This document shows positions 16,945 to 26,268 of a DNA stretch of 64,000 nt, piece by piece. The position numbers and the translations under genes are program-made. This DNA is from Rhodocyclaceae bacterium (GTDB taxonomy: Bacteria > Pseudomonadota > Gammaproteobacteria > Burkholderiales > Rhodocyclaceae): contig JAEUNM010000085.1 in assembly GCA_016791105.1 (NCBI GenBank), forward strand, positions 124,001-188,000, in the 5' to 3' direction. The notes under the pieces are model-generated. The model saw only the letters and a list, made by a program, of their open reading frames with translations. It did no database searches and had not been told where the DNA came from. How positions within the stretch are numbered: position 1 is the first letter of the stretch; each line of letters starts with the position of its first letter.

Positions 16945-17147
16945 GTATGCCCAAAGGGCTCGGTATACCAGCGCCCGAGCACCGCAAACGGCCCATATTT
17001 GCCAAAAACCACGCCCAGCAAGCATGCAGGGTGTTATTCTTTCGGCTGTGCTTTCCGGCGGCGATCACATACCCGGTGCACCGCCGCGAGCGTTTCGTCG
17101 GACCGCTGTGCCGAACCCCTGAATTATTGCGCGAGACAGGTTCAAAA

Positions 17148-17912
17148 ATGCGTACTACGTTCTGCCTCAGCCGTCATTGTTCGCAAATATCCCACATTTT
17201 GTCGGCAATGCTGCTTGCCGCAGCCGCGTCACTTTGCTTTGCTGCCGACGATGCCCAGACAATCCTGGAAAAATCCGACCAGATTCGCTTCCCGAAAGAG
17301 GGTTTCCAGGTCGATGTGAAAGTCACCAGCACAGGCTCCGTCGACGGGTCGAAAAAATACCGCATCCTGTCCAAAGGCAATGACAATACGATAGTCCTGA
17401 TTACCGAGCCGGCTTCGGAGCGCGGCCAGAAGTTGCTCATGAAGGGGCGCGATCTTTGGGTCTTCCTGCCCAATGTGTCGCAGGCAGTGCGTTTGGGTCT
17501 GTCACAACGCCTGACAGGCCAGGTTGCTAATGGGGACTTGGCCCGAGCGAACTTCACTGGCGACTACACTCCTGCCATCCTTCGCAGCGAAAAGATTGAC
17601 GGCGAAACGTACAACGTGCTGGAGTTGAGTGCCGTCGACCGTGGTGTCACCTATGCAAAAGTCCTGTACTGGGTGCACCAGGGTAAAAACTGGCCCCACA
17701 AAGCCGAGTTCTACTCGCTATCCGAAAAGCTCATCAAAACCTGCTACTACGAAAAATATGAAATGCTGGGTGGCAAGGTGCGACCGACGCGCCTGGTCAT
17801 GGAAGACGCCCTGAAAAAGGGAGAGAAATCCGTACTCGACTATGAAGACATGAAACTTAAAGAATTGCCCGACCGTATTTTCACCAAACAATACCTGGAA
17901 AAGCTTGATTGA
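17148..17912 (+). CDS. Outer-membrane lipoprotein-sorting (LolA-like) protein
   Basis: 254-residue periplasmic protein starting at the ATG at 17148. The signal peptide is hydrophobic (ILSAMLLAAAASLCFA) and ends at about residue 29. The mature region, with AQTILEKSDQIRFPKEGFQ near its start and GRDLWVFLPNVSQAVRLGLSQR in the middle, fits the LolA/LppX-like 'outer membrane lipoprotein-sorting' family (DUF4292/COG2834 type), whose open barrel carries hydrophobic cargo. It is followed after 18 bases by the acyltransferase gene. In context it is a candidate periplasmic carrier for an acylated product, moving between the LolC-like permeases and the DUF1302-like barrel; this chain is inference. Confidence 0.85.
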   Translation: MRTTFCLSRHCSQISHILSAMLLAAAASLCFAADDAQTILEKSDQIRFPKEGFQVDVKVTSTGSVDGSKKYRILSKGNDNTIVLITEPASERGQKLLMKGRDLWVFLPNVSQAVRLGLSQRLTGQVANGDLARANFTGDYTPAILRSEKIDGETYNVLELSAVDRGVTYAKVLYWVHQGKNWPHKAEFYSLSEKLIKTCYYEKYEMLGGKVRPTRLVMEDALKKGEKSVLDYEDMKLKELPDRIFTKQYLEKLD

Positions 17913-17930
17913 GTTGCGCGAGGGCTGGCT

Positions 17931-18671
17931 GTGTCCTTTCTGGCAGATGTAAGACATTTAGGCGAAAACTTCAAAAAGTATTTTGAGGTTCTTCCAGCTT
18001 TTACGCCGGAGTTGAAGGAGGCGACGTATCGCATCCGGCATTCGGTATATTGCGAGGAACTCGGGTATGAATCGGTTCGCACGGAAGGTGTGGAAACAGA
18101 CACCTATGATCCGCATTCGGTACACCTGCTTCTGCGTACCATAAGTGGCATGCCGGTGGGGTGCATCCGGCTGGTGCGCCCGGATCCAGACGAGCCGCAC
18201 GACCTATTGCCCTTCGAAAAAACCTGCGCAGCAGTGTTGGACCGTGCACGCATCGATCCCGCCAAAACCGATCGCGCGCACATTGCCGAGGTGTCCCGGC
18301 TCGCAGTGCTAGGATCGTTCCGCAAGCGTAAGGGCGAAGCCAACACCCCGGTCGCGTTGTCGGACCGTGACTTCGGCGCGCCTGGCATGCCGCGTTTTCC
18401 GTATATTCCGGTCGGCCTTTATACCGCGATGTTTCTCGTCGCCGCCGACATCGGCTTGCATACCTTGTTCGTACTAACCGAACCGCGACTTGCCCGCCAC
18501 CTGTCCGCGCTGGGAATCAAATTGACGCAGATCGGCGGGCCGGTACAACACCGTGGCACGCGCATTCCTTCGGTTTTGAATACGCAGGAGAATATTGACT
18601 CGATCAAATTCAACCTGCTCCCGCTGTTCGAAGTGATCGAGGCGGACGTCCGTCGGCTCGGTAGCGCATAG
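17931..18671 (+). CDS. PEP-CTERM/exosortase system-associated acyltransferase (N-acyl amino acid synthase-like)
   Basis: 246 residues from a GTG start, with GAGGG about 9 bases upstream. The N-terminal third resembles the autoinducer-synthase/GNAT fold: ATYRIRHSVYCEELGYE, then a GCIRLVRPDP strand and EVSRLAVLGSFRKRKGE, the conserved segment of the exosortase-associated acyltransferase family. Members of this family have been linked to long-chain N-acyl amino acid synthesis in exosortase-bearing bacteria (from general knowledge). It is probably cytoplasmic and uses acyl-ACP or acyl-CoA. It is co-transcribed with the LolA-like gene. The amino acid or other acceptor cannot be predicted. Confidence 0.9.
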   Translation: MSFLADVRHLGENFKKYFEVLPAFTPELKEATYRIRHSVYCEELGYESVRTEGVETDTYDPHSVHLLLRTISGMPVGCIRLVRPDPDEPHDLLPFEKTCAAVLDRARIDPAKTDRAHIAEVSRLAVLGSFRKRKGEANTPVALSDRDFGAPGMPRFPYIPVGLYTAMFLVAADIGLHTLFVLTEPRLARHLSALGIKLTQIGGPVQHRGTRIPSVLNTQENIDSIKFNLLPLFEVIEADVRRLGSA

Positions 18672-18847
18672 TTCGCTACGTCAACTGCCATTCAGCAAAT
18701 AAGTTCGAGCGTATCGGCGGCATGCCGGAATACGGCTTGACCAGGATCGGCCCCCAGCATTTCCGGTAAGATGCAGCCGCGTACTTGCCCCTGCCGGGAA
18801 CTCACCGCCTGCGCAAGTGCCTTGATGCCACCATTCAGGAGTCAGTC

Positions 18848-19252
18848 ATGCGCAAAGTCATTTCGTGTGTCGCCGTCGCGCTTTCGCTTGCGGCTTGCTC
18901 AGGCATGAAACAAGAGCCCAAGCCGCACGTGTTTTTTGTCGAGCCAGCCGATGGCGCCACCGTAAGCAGCTCGTTTACGGTGAAATTTGGCGTTGCAGGC
19001 ATGCAGGTACGGCCATCCGGTGAACCCATACCTGGCACCGGTCACCATCATTTGCTGATCAATCTGGCCAGCCAGCCCACGGGAGAAGTCATCCCGTCCG
19101 ACGAAAAGCACCTTCATTTCGGCAAGGGTCAAACCGAAGCGCAGGTGAAGTTGGCGCCGGGCGAGTACACGCTCACGATGCAGTTCGCCGACGGTCTGCA
19201 TAAGTCTTACGGGCCGCCCATGAGTCAAACGATACGTGTCACGGTCAAATAA
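18848..19252 (+). CDS. DUF4399 lipoprotein
   Basis: 134-residue lipoprotein with lipobox LAAC, Cys17. The mature domain holds VFFVEPADGATVSSSFTVKFGV and GTGHHHLLIN, the signature of DUF4399, a small beta-sandwich family of unknown function often found as secreted or outer-membrane proteins. The HHH cluster suggests possible metal binding but this is unproven. The start at 18848 follows CAGGAG with suitable spacing. It stands alone, with 176 bases between the acyltransferase stop and its start. Confidence 0.85.
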   Translation: MRKVISCVAVALSLAACSGMKQEPKPHVFFVEPADGATVSSSFTVKFGVAGMQVRPSGEPIPGTGHHHLLINLASQPTGEVIPSDEKHLHFGKGQTEAQVKLAPGEYTLTMQFADGLHKSYGPPMSQTIRVTVK

Positions 19253-19374
19253 GCGCCTCCAACACCGGCATTGGGACGCAGGCTGAATACCTGCGCCGCC
19301 ACGCCGTACCGGCAGCGTGCGGCCCGGGCGTGAAGCAAGGCGCGCGCCCTTCGCGGTCGCGCTTGCGCCCTATC

Positions 19375-19758
19375 CTAGCGTGGATCCGGCAAATCCAGTG
19401 GTGACAAACCTGCGCGAGCGCGGGCAATGCTCACCCCTACCCGCTTCACGCCGGGCATCACGCCCACCTTGGCGATCGAAATTTTGACCCACGGTGCGCC
19501 GAAGTCATCGAGCATCAGTCCGATCACGAACTCGCCCAAGGTTTCGAGCAGATTGAAATGGCGCCGCCCAAGCTCATCGCGTATGCGCTCGATCACGTCG
19601 GCATAGCTGATGGTGGCATCGATGTCGTCGGTGCGCGCGGCGTCGTCTGGCACGCCGAAGGTCATGCTGATTTCCAGCGTCTGCGCCCCGGCGCGCTCGC
19701 GCGGGTAGATGCCGACCCGCGCATCGACCCGCATATCCTCGATGAAAATGAAGTCCAT
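19375..19758 (-). CDS. folB: Dihydroneopterin aldolase
   Basis: 127 residues. It catalyses conversion of dihydroneopterin to 6-hydroxymethyl-dihydropterin in folate synthesis. The family start DFIFIEDMRVDARVGIYPRE is clear; FNLLETLGE holds the pterin-binding Glu; AKVGVMPGVKRVGVSIAR contains the late conserved Lys/Pro region. The length is normal (about 120). Divergent from plsY with 53 bases between, an arrangement common in betaproteobacteria. Confidence 0.92.
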   Translation of the reverse strand: MDFIFIEDMRVDARVGIYPRERAGAQTLEISMTFGVPDDAARTDDIDATISYADVIERIRDELGRRHFNLLETLGEFVIGLMLDDFGAPWVKISIAKVGVMPGVKRVGVSIARARAGLSPLDLPDPR

Positions 19759-19811
19759 GGCGCCTTTTTGACTACAATTCCTGCCGATTCTAACTGCGCT
19801 GCCGCCACCAA

Positions 19812-20432
19812 GTGAGTTTTCTGATCTGCGCCCTCATCGGCTACGCTCTGGGTTGCCTGCCCTTCGCCGTCATCGTATCGCGCGTCATGGGCCTGCAGGA
19901 CCCGCGCCAATACGGATCCGGCAATCCCGGTGCAACCAACGTGTTGCGCTCAGGCAACAAGCGCGCAGCACTATTCACGCTGGCGGGGGACGCCTTGAAG
20001 GGCGTGACTGCGGTTATTGTTGTGCGCTATTTCGCCGGGGCGATCGGCCTAAACGCGGCGGAACCCGATACCGGCGCCCTGCTGGCCGGGTTCGCGGCTT
20101 TCGTCGGTCACGTATTTCCGATCACGCTGGGATTCAAAGGTGGAAAAGGCGTCGCAACGGCCGCTGGGGTGCTGCTGTCAGCCACGCCCGTGGTGGGGCT
20201 GATCGTACTCAGCGTATGGCTGGGGGTCGCGATCCTCACGCGCTATTCCTCGCTGGCGGCCATTTGCGCAGCCCTTGCGGCGCCCATCGCAGGCGGCTGG
20301 CTGCTGGCGAACGTGCAGGCAGTCGCCCTGCTGGCCACCATGAGCGCGCTGTTGATCTGGCGTCATAAAGACAACATACGCCGCCTGCTGGCAGGCGCCG
20401 AAAGCCGTATTGGTCAGAAAAAGAAGACGTAA
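19812..20432 (+). CDS. plsY: Glycerol-3-phosphate acyltransferase PlsY
   Basis: 206-residue inner-membrane enzyme that transfers the acyl group from acyl-phosphate to glycerol-3-phosphate, the first step of phospholipid synthesis. The motifs GSGNPGATNVLRSGNK (about 36-51) and GFKGGKGVATAAGV (about 107-120) are the two conserved PlsY loops; five hydrophobic segments are visible. It starts with GTG at 19812. It converges on tsaD, whose stop is only 6 bases away. Confidence 0.95.
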   Translation: MSFLICALIGYALGCLPFAVIVSRVMGLQDPRQYGSGNPGATNVLRSGNKRAALFTLAGDALKGVTAVIVVRYFAGAIGLNAAEPDTGALLAGFAAFVGHVFPITLGFKGGKGVATAAGVLLSATPVVGLIVLSVWLGVAILTRYSSLAAICAALAAPIAGGWLLANVQAVALLATMSALLIWRHKDNIRRLLAGAESRIGQKKKT

Positions 20433-20438
20433 CTCGTC

Positions 20439-21461
20439 CTAGCCGGGCGGCACGAGATTCGCCAGGGGCCAGCGCGGAAACACGCGGAAAGCGGCAGGCA
20501 GAGCCTTGGCGCCCCGCCCCGCCTGCAGGCGCTGCGCGCAGGCGAAGGCGATCATCGCGCCATTGTCGGTGCATAAATCGAGCGGCGGGTAGAACGCCTG
20601 CGCGCCCATGCGCGCGCAGGCCGCATCCAGACGTTCGCGCAGGCGCTGATTCGCGCCGACGCCCCCGGCCACAACCAATTCGCCCAAGCCGGCCTGCCTG
20701 AGCGCGCCACAGGCCTTTGCAACCAGCACATCCACCACCGCCTCCTGGAATTCCGCCGCCAGATCGGCCGCGTCGCCACCATCGAGGCCACGCGCAACTT
20801 GCGTCAGTACCGCCGTCTTGAGGCCGGAAAAGCTGAAATCGAGGTCACCGGAATGCAGCATGGGGCGCGGCAAACGATAGCGGCCCGGGCGCCCCGATTG
20901 CGCGAGGCGCGCGAGCTGCGGCCCGCCCGGATAGGGCAGCCCCATGACTTTGGCCGTCTTGTCGAACGCCTCGCCGGCCGCGTCATCAACCGTTTCGCCC
21001 AGCAAGCGGTAGCGGCCAACGCCGGCCACCGCCATCAGTTGCGTGTGCCCGCCCGATACCAGCAAGGCGACGAATGGAAAGCACGGCGCCGGATCGGCCA
21101 ACAGCGGCGACAGCAAATGCCCTTCCAGATGATGAATCGGACAAGCCGGCCGGCCCAGCGCCAGCGCCAGCGCCTCCGCAAAGGCAGCACCGACCAGCAG
21201 CGCACCGGCCAGACCAGGCCCGGCCGTATAGCCGACGGCATCGATCGCGCTCGGCTCGACCTGCGCCCGCTGCAGGACATCGCGGTAAAGCGGCACGATG
21301 CGCCGTATGTGGTCGCGCGAGGCCAGTTCCGGCACCACGCCACCGTAAGCCTGATGCAGATCGATCTGGCTGTGCAGCGCGTGCGCGAGCAGCCCGCGCG
21401 CCGTATCGAACAAAGCGACGCCGGTTTCGTCGCAGGAAGATTCTATGCCCAGCACCAGCAT
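20439..21461 (-). CDS. tsaD: tRNA N6-adenosine threonylcarbamoyltransferase TsaD
   Basis: 340 residues, standard length. It starts [19 protein letters not shown]; the metal-binding [10 protein letters not shown] motif and the ATP-binding region GGHTQLMAV and [13 protein letters not shown] are present. The enzyme makes t6A37 on ANN-decoding tRNAs with TsaB, TsaC and TsaE in the cytoplasm. It is divergent from rpsU, the classic neighbourhood of this gene in proteobacteria. Confidence 0.97.
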   Translation of the reverse strand: MLVLGIESSCDETGVALFDTARGLLAHALHSQIDLHQAYGGVVPELASRDHIRRIVPLYRDVLQRAQVEPSAIDAVGYTAGPGLAGALLVGAAFAEALALALGRPACPIHHLEGHLLSPLLADPAPCFPFVALLVSGGHTQLMAVAGVGRYRLLGETVDDAAGEAFDKTAKVMGLPYPGGPQLARLAQSGRPGRYRLPRPMLHSGDLDFSFSGLKTAVLTQVARGLDGGDAADLAAEFQEAVVDVLVAKACGALRQAGLGELVVAGGVGANQRLRERLDAACARMGAQAFYPPLDLCTDNGAMIAFACAQRLQAGRGAKALPAAFRVFPRWPLANLVPPG

Positions 21462-21480
21462 GGGAAAATTCGCGCAGCAG

Positions 21481-21510
21481 TTGCGCGCTCAACAGGTCAA
21501 GGGCTATAAT
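21481..21510 (+). promoter_or_regulatory. Candidate sigma-70 promoter for rpsU
   Basis: A perfect -10 box TATAAT (21505-21510) is preceded 18 bases upstream by TTGCGC (21481-21486), a partial -35 box. The rpsU ATG lies 37 bases downstream. It probably drives the rpsU-yqeY-dnaG-rpoD macromolecular synthesis operon. Confidence 0.6.
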
Positions 21511-21547
21511 TCTGCCCTTTGTTTTGCCGACCGTACAGGATCCACCC

Positions 21548-21760
21548 ATGCCGGGTATACGCGTTAAAGAAAACGAGCCGTTCGAAGTTGCCATTCGCCG
21601 CTTCAAGCGCACCATCGAAAAAGCCGGGATACTTACCGAACTTCGCGCGCGCGAGTTCTACGAGAAGCCCACCGCAGAGCGCAAGCGCAAACTCGCAGCT
21701 GCCGTGAAGCGCCATCACAAGCGCCTGCGCAGCCAGATGCTGCCGCCCAAGATGTACTGA
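21548..21760 (+). CDS. rpsU: 30S ribosomal protein S21
   Basis: 70 residues with the S21 pattern [16 protein letters not shown] near the start and a very basic C-terminal half ([18 protein letters not shown]). The chosen ATG at 21548 follows an AGGA at about 21537-21540; a longer frame upstream is not needed. First gene of the macromolecular synthesis block, followed by yqeY and dnaG. Confidence 0.97.
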   Translation: MPGIRVKENEPFEVAIRRFKRTIEKAGILTELRAREFYEKPTAERKRKLAAAVKRHHKRLRSQMLPPKMY

Positions 21761-21864
21761 AGGTCGACGCGGCGCGCAGCCGCCGCGGCTCCATTCCAGG
21801 CACAGCCGTACAAGCCGGGAACGCTGCAAGCGGGCTCGGCTTTCGGTGTTGGAAACATTCGGCA

Positions 21865-22311
21865 ATGTCACTCAAACAGCGCATCACCGACGACATGAAG
21901 GCCGCCATGAAGGCACGCGAAACTGCGCGCCTGGGGGCGATACGCCTGTTGCTCGCGGCCATGAAGCAGCGCGAGGTGGATGAGCGCGTCGAACTGGACG
22001 ACGCAGCCGTACTGGCCATCATCGACAAAATGCTGAAACAGCGCCGCGATTCCATCGCCCAGTACGACTCCGCCGGCCGCAAGGATTTGGCCGATGCGGA
22101 GCGCTTCGAACTGAGCGTATTGAGTGCTTACATGCCGCAGCAACTGTCGGCTGCGGAAATCGAAGCGGCGGTCGTCGCGGCAATCGCGGAAAGCGGTGCC
22201 GCCGGGCCCGCCGACATGCGCAAGGTAATGGAAATTCTGAAGCCGCGCGTGGCCGGTCGCGCCGACATGGGGAAAGTTTCGGCGCTCGTCAAGGCGCGCC
22301 TGACTGCCTAG
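21865..22311 (+). CDS. yqeY: GatB/YqeY domain protein
   Basis: 148 residues, the usual length. It begins SLKQRITDDMKAAMKARE and has DKMLKQRRDSIAQYDSAGR, both typical of the YqeY family; the C-terminus ADMRKVMEILKPRVAGRADMG is the conserved tRNA-amidase-tail-like helical domain. Its exact role is unknown; it resembles the tail domain of GatB, which contacts tRNA. The position between rpsU and dnaG is conserved in many bacteria. Confidence 0.93.
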   Translation: MSLKQRITDDMKAAMKARETARLGAIRLLLAAMKQREVDERVELDDAAVLAIIDKMLKQRRDSIAQYDSAGRKDLADAERFELSVLSAYMPQQLSAAEIEAAVVAAIAESGAAGPADMRKVMEILKPRVAGRADMGKVSALVKARLTA

Positions 22312-22386
22312 GCAGGCGGCTCGACACGCCGGAAAATTTGCGCCCCTGCACCAGCACGGGCGCCAGCGGGTGGCAGGCGTGGGTTC

Positions 22387-24150
22387 GTGATTCCCGAATC
22401 ATTCATACAGGATTTGCTCGCACGGGTCGACATCGTCGACGTGATCGAGCGCCACCTGCGGCTCAAGAAAGGCGGCGCCAATTATCTGGCTTGCTGCCCG
22501 TTCCACAACGAAAAAACCCCCTCCTTCACGGTCAGCCCGAGCAAACAGTTTTTTCATTGTTTTGGTTGTGGCGCGCACGGCAGCGCCATCGGCTTCGTCA
22601 TGGAATATCTGGGTTTGAACTTCCCGGATGCAGTCGAGGATTTGGCCCGCTTTGCCGGGCTTAGCGTGCCGCGCGAACAAAATCCCGAAGCCGCGGCGCG
22701 CCACGCGCGCAGCATGGCGCTGGGCGAAATCATGTTGCGTGCCGCGCGCTTTTACTACGAACAACTCAAATCCAGCACCAAAGCCATCGACTATCTCAAA
22801 AACCGCGGACTGACCGGCGAAGTCGCCAAACGCTACATGCTCGGCTATGCGCCGGACGACTGGACCGCCCTGCGCGCGGAATTCCCCGACTACGCCGCTT
22901 CGGCACAACTGGTCGAGTGCGGCATGGTTATCGATGATGACAACGGCCGCCGCCGCGACCGCTTTCGCGACCGCGTAATGTTTCCTATTCTGGATGGACG
23001 CGGCCAGGTAATCGGCTTTGGCGGTCGCGTGCTGGGCGCGGGGGAACCGAAATACCTCAACTCCCCGGAAACCCCCCTATTCGAGAAAGGCCGCGAACTG
23101 TACGGCTTGTTTCAGGCCAGACAGGCCATACGTGAAGCGGATTGCGTCATCGTTACCGAAGGTTATATGGACGTCATCGCGCTCGCCCAGCACGGCATCG
23201 CGCATGCCGTGGCTGCTTTGGGCACCGCCACCACGCCCATGCACGTACAGAAGCTTTTGCGCGCTTCCGAGCGCGTCGTGTACTGTTTCGACGGCGACAA
23301 AGCCGGGCGAAAAGCCGCCTGGCGCGCGCTCGAAGCCAGTCTGGAACAGGTGGAAGACGGCAATCGCCTGAGCTTTCTGTTCCTGCCGCCGGAACACGAC
23401 CCCGACAGCTACGTCCGCGCCCACGGCGCCGACGCCTTCCTGCAGGCGGTGGCGAACGCCAAACCGCTGTCGGACTACCTGCTGCAGGAACTGACCGAGC
23501 GCCACGGCACAGGCAGCGCGGAATCACGCGCAGCACTGGTCGCCGCCGCGGGCGAACTGCTCAAGCGCCTCAACGCGCCGCTACTGCGCATGCAGATGTT
23601 GCACCAGCTCGCACAAATGACCGGTCTCGCGGCGCAGGAAATCGAACAGGCCTGCCAGTTGCCGGCGCTGGCGGCACGGCCGGCCGAAGCACCGCGGCGC
23701 GCACCGCGGCGCAAACCGCCCTCAGCCGAGCGCAAATTGCTCGGCATCATCCTCAAGCACCCCACCTGGGCGGCTCGGCTGCCGCCTGATCTGCCGCCCG
23801 GCGACAGCGACGAATGGCAAGCCGTTGCGGCCATCGCCAACCTGATCGACCACGGCGAACTTCCCGCCGGCGGGTTCGGCGCTCTGGTCGAAGCTCTGCG
23901 CGACACGCCGCATCAGGCAGTGGTTTCCGCACTGGGCGGAGAACTGTTGCTGGACAACGCGGACGAAGCAGACATGGAACAGGAATTTGACGACACGCTC
24001 GAATTCCTGCGCGCACGGCTGGTTACGCGTGAAATCGAGCGCTACATCAACATATCGCGCGAGCGCCGACTGGACGGTGAAGAACAGCGCGAATTCAGCC
24101 GATTGCTGGCGGAAAAGCAGAAAAGCGGCCATTCGAAGCAAAGCCACTAG
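22387..24150 (+). CDS. dnaG: DNA primase
   Basis: 587 residues from a GTG start. The CHC2 zinc finger is CCPFHNEKTPSF followed by FHCFGCGAHG (residues about 37-66). The catalytic Toprim domain holds VIVTEGYMDVIAL with the key Glu and CFDGDKAGRKAA with the DxD acids. The C-terminal helicase-binding domain ends in a charged tail. It synthesises RNA primers at the replication fork with DnaB. It lies 75 bases after yqeY and 57 before rpoD. Confidence 0.97.
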   Translation: MIPESFIQDLLARVDIVDVIERHLRLKKGGANYLACCPFHNEKTPSFTVSPSKQFFHCFGCGAHGSAIGFVMEYLGLNFPDAVEDLARFAGLSVPREQNPEAAARHARSMALGEIMLRAARFYYEQLKSSTKAIDYLKNRGLTGEVAKRYMLGYAPDDWTALRAEFPDYAASAQLVECGMVIDDDNGRRRDRFRDRVMFPILDGRGQVIGFGGRVLGAGEPKYLNSPETPLFEKGRELYGLFQARQAIREADCVIVTEGYMDVIALAQHGIAHAVAALGTATTPMHVQKLLRASERVVYCFDGDKAGRKAAWRALEASLEQVEDGNRLSFLFLPPEHDPDSYVRAHGADAFLQAVANAKPLSDYLLQELTERHGTGSAESRAALVAAAGELLKRLNAPLLRMQMLHQLAQMTGLAAQEIEQACQLPALAARPAEAPRRAPRRKPPSAERKLLGIILKHPTWAARLPPDLPPGDSDEWQAVAAIANLIDHGELPAGGFGALVEALRDTPHQAVVSALGGELLLDNADEADMEQEFDDTLEFLRARLVTREIERYINISRERRLDGEEQREFSRLLAEKQKSGHSKQSH

Positions 24151-24207
24151 CAGCATGCTAGAATATTAGGTTTTTTGAATAATACACCGGGTCAGACCGA
24201 GGATCGC

Positions 24208-26202
24208 ATGGCAAAGGAAAAAGCGAAGGACAAACAGGCACATCCGCGAGAAGCGGCCGGTGGTGCCAAGCCCCCCAAAGCGCCGCGCATGAGCAAGGAA
24301 GCCGCGCGCGCCAAAGAGGCGGCACGCCTTGCGGCGATCACCGAAGCGGCCAGCCCGCAGGATGCGGATCAACGCCGCCTGCGGCTCAAGAACCTCATCA
24401 CGCTCGGCAAGGAGCGCGGCTTCCTCACCTACGCGGAAGTCAATGACCACCTGCCGGACGACATGGTCGATGCGGAGCAGATCGAAAGCATCATCAGCAC
24501 CTTCAACGACATGGGCATACGCGTGTTCGACGAGGCGCCGGATGCGGAAACCCTGCTGCTGAACGAACAGAACACGCCCGTCGTCGACGACTCCGAAGTC
24601 GAGGAAGAAGCCGAGCAGGCGTTATCCACGGTCGAATCCGAATTCGGCCGCACCACCGACCCGGTACGCATGTACATGCGCGAAATGGGTTCGGTCGAAC
24701 TGCTCACGCGCGAGGGCGAAATCGAAATCGCCAAGCGCATCGAAGACGGCCTGCGCCACATGATTCAGGCCATTTCCGCCTGCCCCTCGACCATTGCCGA
24801 AATTCTCGACATGGCTGAGCGCGTCGCGCGCGAAGAAATGCGCATAGACGAAATGGTGGACGGCGTCATCGATCCGAATGCCGCCGCCAGCCTGGAAGAA
24901 ATGCCCGAAGCCGAAGAAATGGCCGCGGTGGAAGAAGACGAGGCTGACGAGGCGGATAGCGGCGGCGCCATGTCCGCCTCCTTGCTGCAGTTGAAGGCCG
25001 ACGCGCAATCGCGCATCGATCAGATTCGCGACCTCTACATGCGCATGCAGGAATTGCTGCGCACCGAAGGTTCGCAGGACAAAACTTACGTAGCCAATCA
25101 GCACGAACTGTCCGATGTGCTCATGCAGTTGCGCTTTACCGCCCGCGTGATCGAAAAGCTGTGCGACGAAGTACGCAGCATGGTCGATTCGGTGCGCAAG
25201 CACGAACGCAAAATTCTGGACCTGTGCGTAGACAAGGCCGGCATGCCGCGCCCGCATTTCATCAAGGTATTTCCGGGCAACGAAACCAACCTCGACTGGC
25301 TCAAGGGTGAAGTTGCGGCAGGCAAAGCCAATGGCGCACAACTGTTGCGCATTGCACCGGCCATCATCGAAGAACAGCAGAAGTTGAACGACATTCAGGC
25401 ACGCATAGGCATACCGCTCAAGGAACTCAAGGACATCAACAAACAGATGTCCACCGGCGAAGCCAAAATGCGGCGCGCCAAGCGCGAAATGACCGAAGCC
25501 AACCTGCGGCTGGTCATTTCGATCGCCAAGAAGTACACCAACCGTGGCCTGCAGTTTCTCGACCTGATCCAGGAAGGCAACATCGGCCTCATGAAGGCGG
25601 TAGATAAATTCGAATACCGCCGCGGCTACAAATTTTCGACCTATGCCACCTGGTGGATACGCCAGGCCATTACGCGCTCCATTGCGGACCAGGCGCGCAC
25701 CATACGCATTCCGGTGCATATGATCGAAACCATCAACAAGATGAACCGCATTTCGCGGCAAATCCTGCAGGAAACCGGGCTCGAACCCGATCCGGCGACG
25801 CTCGCCACGCGCATGGAAATGCCGGAAGAAAAAATCCGCAAAATCCTCAAAATCAGCAAAGAGCCGATTTCGATGGAAACCCCCATCGGCGACGACGACG
25901 ACTCGCACCTGGGCGATTTCATCGAAGATACGGCCACGCTCGCGCCGGCCGACGCGGCTCTGTACGCCAGCCTGCGCGAAGTCACCAAAGAAGTGCTGGA
26001 TTCGCTCACCCCGCGCGAAGCAAAGGTGCTGCGCATGCGCTTCGGCATCGAAATGAATACCGACCACACGCTGGAAGAAGTCGGCAAACAATTCGACGTG
26101 ACGCGCGAACGCATCCGCCAGATCGAAGCCAAGGCGCTGCGCAAACTGCGCCATCCTTCGCGTTCGGAAAAATTGCGCAGCTTTCTCGACAGCGAAACCT
26201 GA
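24208..26202 (+). CDS. rpoD: RNA polymerase primary sigma factor RpoD (sigma-70)
   Basis: 664 residues from ATG 24208, with GAGG 5 bases upstream; the frame also opens with TTG at 24175. It has the 1.1 region ([23 protein letters not shown]), the 1.2 region [16 protein letters not shown], and a long acidic non-conserved insert. Region 2 holds [39 protein letters not shown] in short conserved blocks, region 3 [11 protein letters not shown], and region 4 ends with [18 protein letters not shown]. It directs housekeeping transcription. An Ala/Lys-rich N-terminal extension is present. Confidence 0.97.
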   Translation: MAKEKAKDKQAHPREAAGGAKPPKAPRMSKEAARAKEAARLAAITEAASPQDADQRRLRLKNLITLGKERGFLTYAEVNDHLPDDMVDAEQIESIISTFNDMGIRVFDEAPDAETLLLNEQNTPVVDDSEVEEEAEQALSTVESEFGRTTDPVRMYMREMGSVELLTREGEIEIAKRIEDGLRHMIQAISACPSTIAEILDMAERVAREEMRIDEMVDGVIDPNAAASLEEMPEAEEMAAVEEDEADEADSGGAMSASLLQLKADAQSRIDQIRDLYMRMQELLRTEGSQDKTYVANQHELSDVLMQLRFTARVIEKLCDEVRSMVDSVRKHERKILDLCVDKAGMPRPHFIKVFPGNETNLDWLKGEVAAGKANGAQLLRIAPAIIEEQQKLNDIQARIGIPLKELKDINKQMSTGEAKMRRAKREMTEANLRLVISIAKKYTNRGLQFLDLIQEGNIGLMKAVDKFEYRRGYKFSTYATWWIRQAITRSIADQARTIRIPVHMIETINKMNRISRQILQETGLEPDPATLATRMEMPEEKIRKILKISKEPISMETPIGDDDDSHLGDFIEDTATLAPADAALYASLREVTKEVLDSLTPREAKVLRMRFGIEMNTDHTLEEVGKQFDVTRERIRQIEAKALRKLRHPSRSEKLRSFLDSET

Positions 26203-26227
26203 GATCCGCGCGTTCGCCGCTACACTT

Positions 26228-26250
26228 CAGGCCCGCCCCGAGCGGGCCTG
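26228..26250 (+). terminator. Possible terminator after rpoD
   Basis: A 9-bp GC-rich stem, CAGGCCCGC paired with GCGGGCCTG around a 5-base loop, lies 25 bases after the rpoD stop. It is followed by ATCGTTTCC, which is only weakly T-rich, so termination may be partial and dacB may receive some read-through. Confidence 0.55.
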
Positions 26251-26268
26251 ATCGTTTCCAGCCGCGCC

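Noticed and set aside
24622..26154. 510-codon frame antisense to rpoD
   Set aside because: Phase-locked shadow of rpoD with a His/Phe-rich, motif-free translation; no ribosome-binding site.
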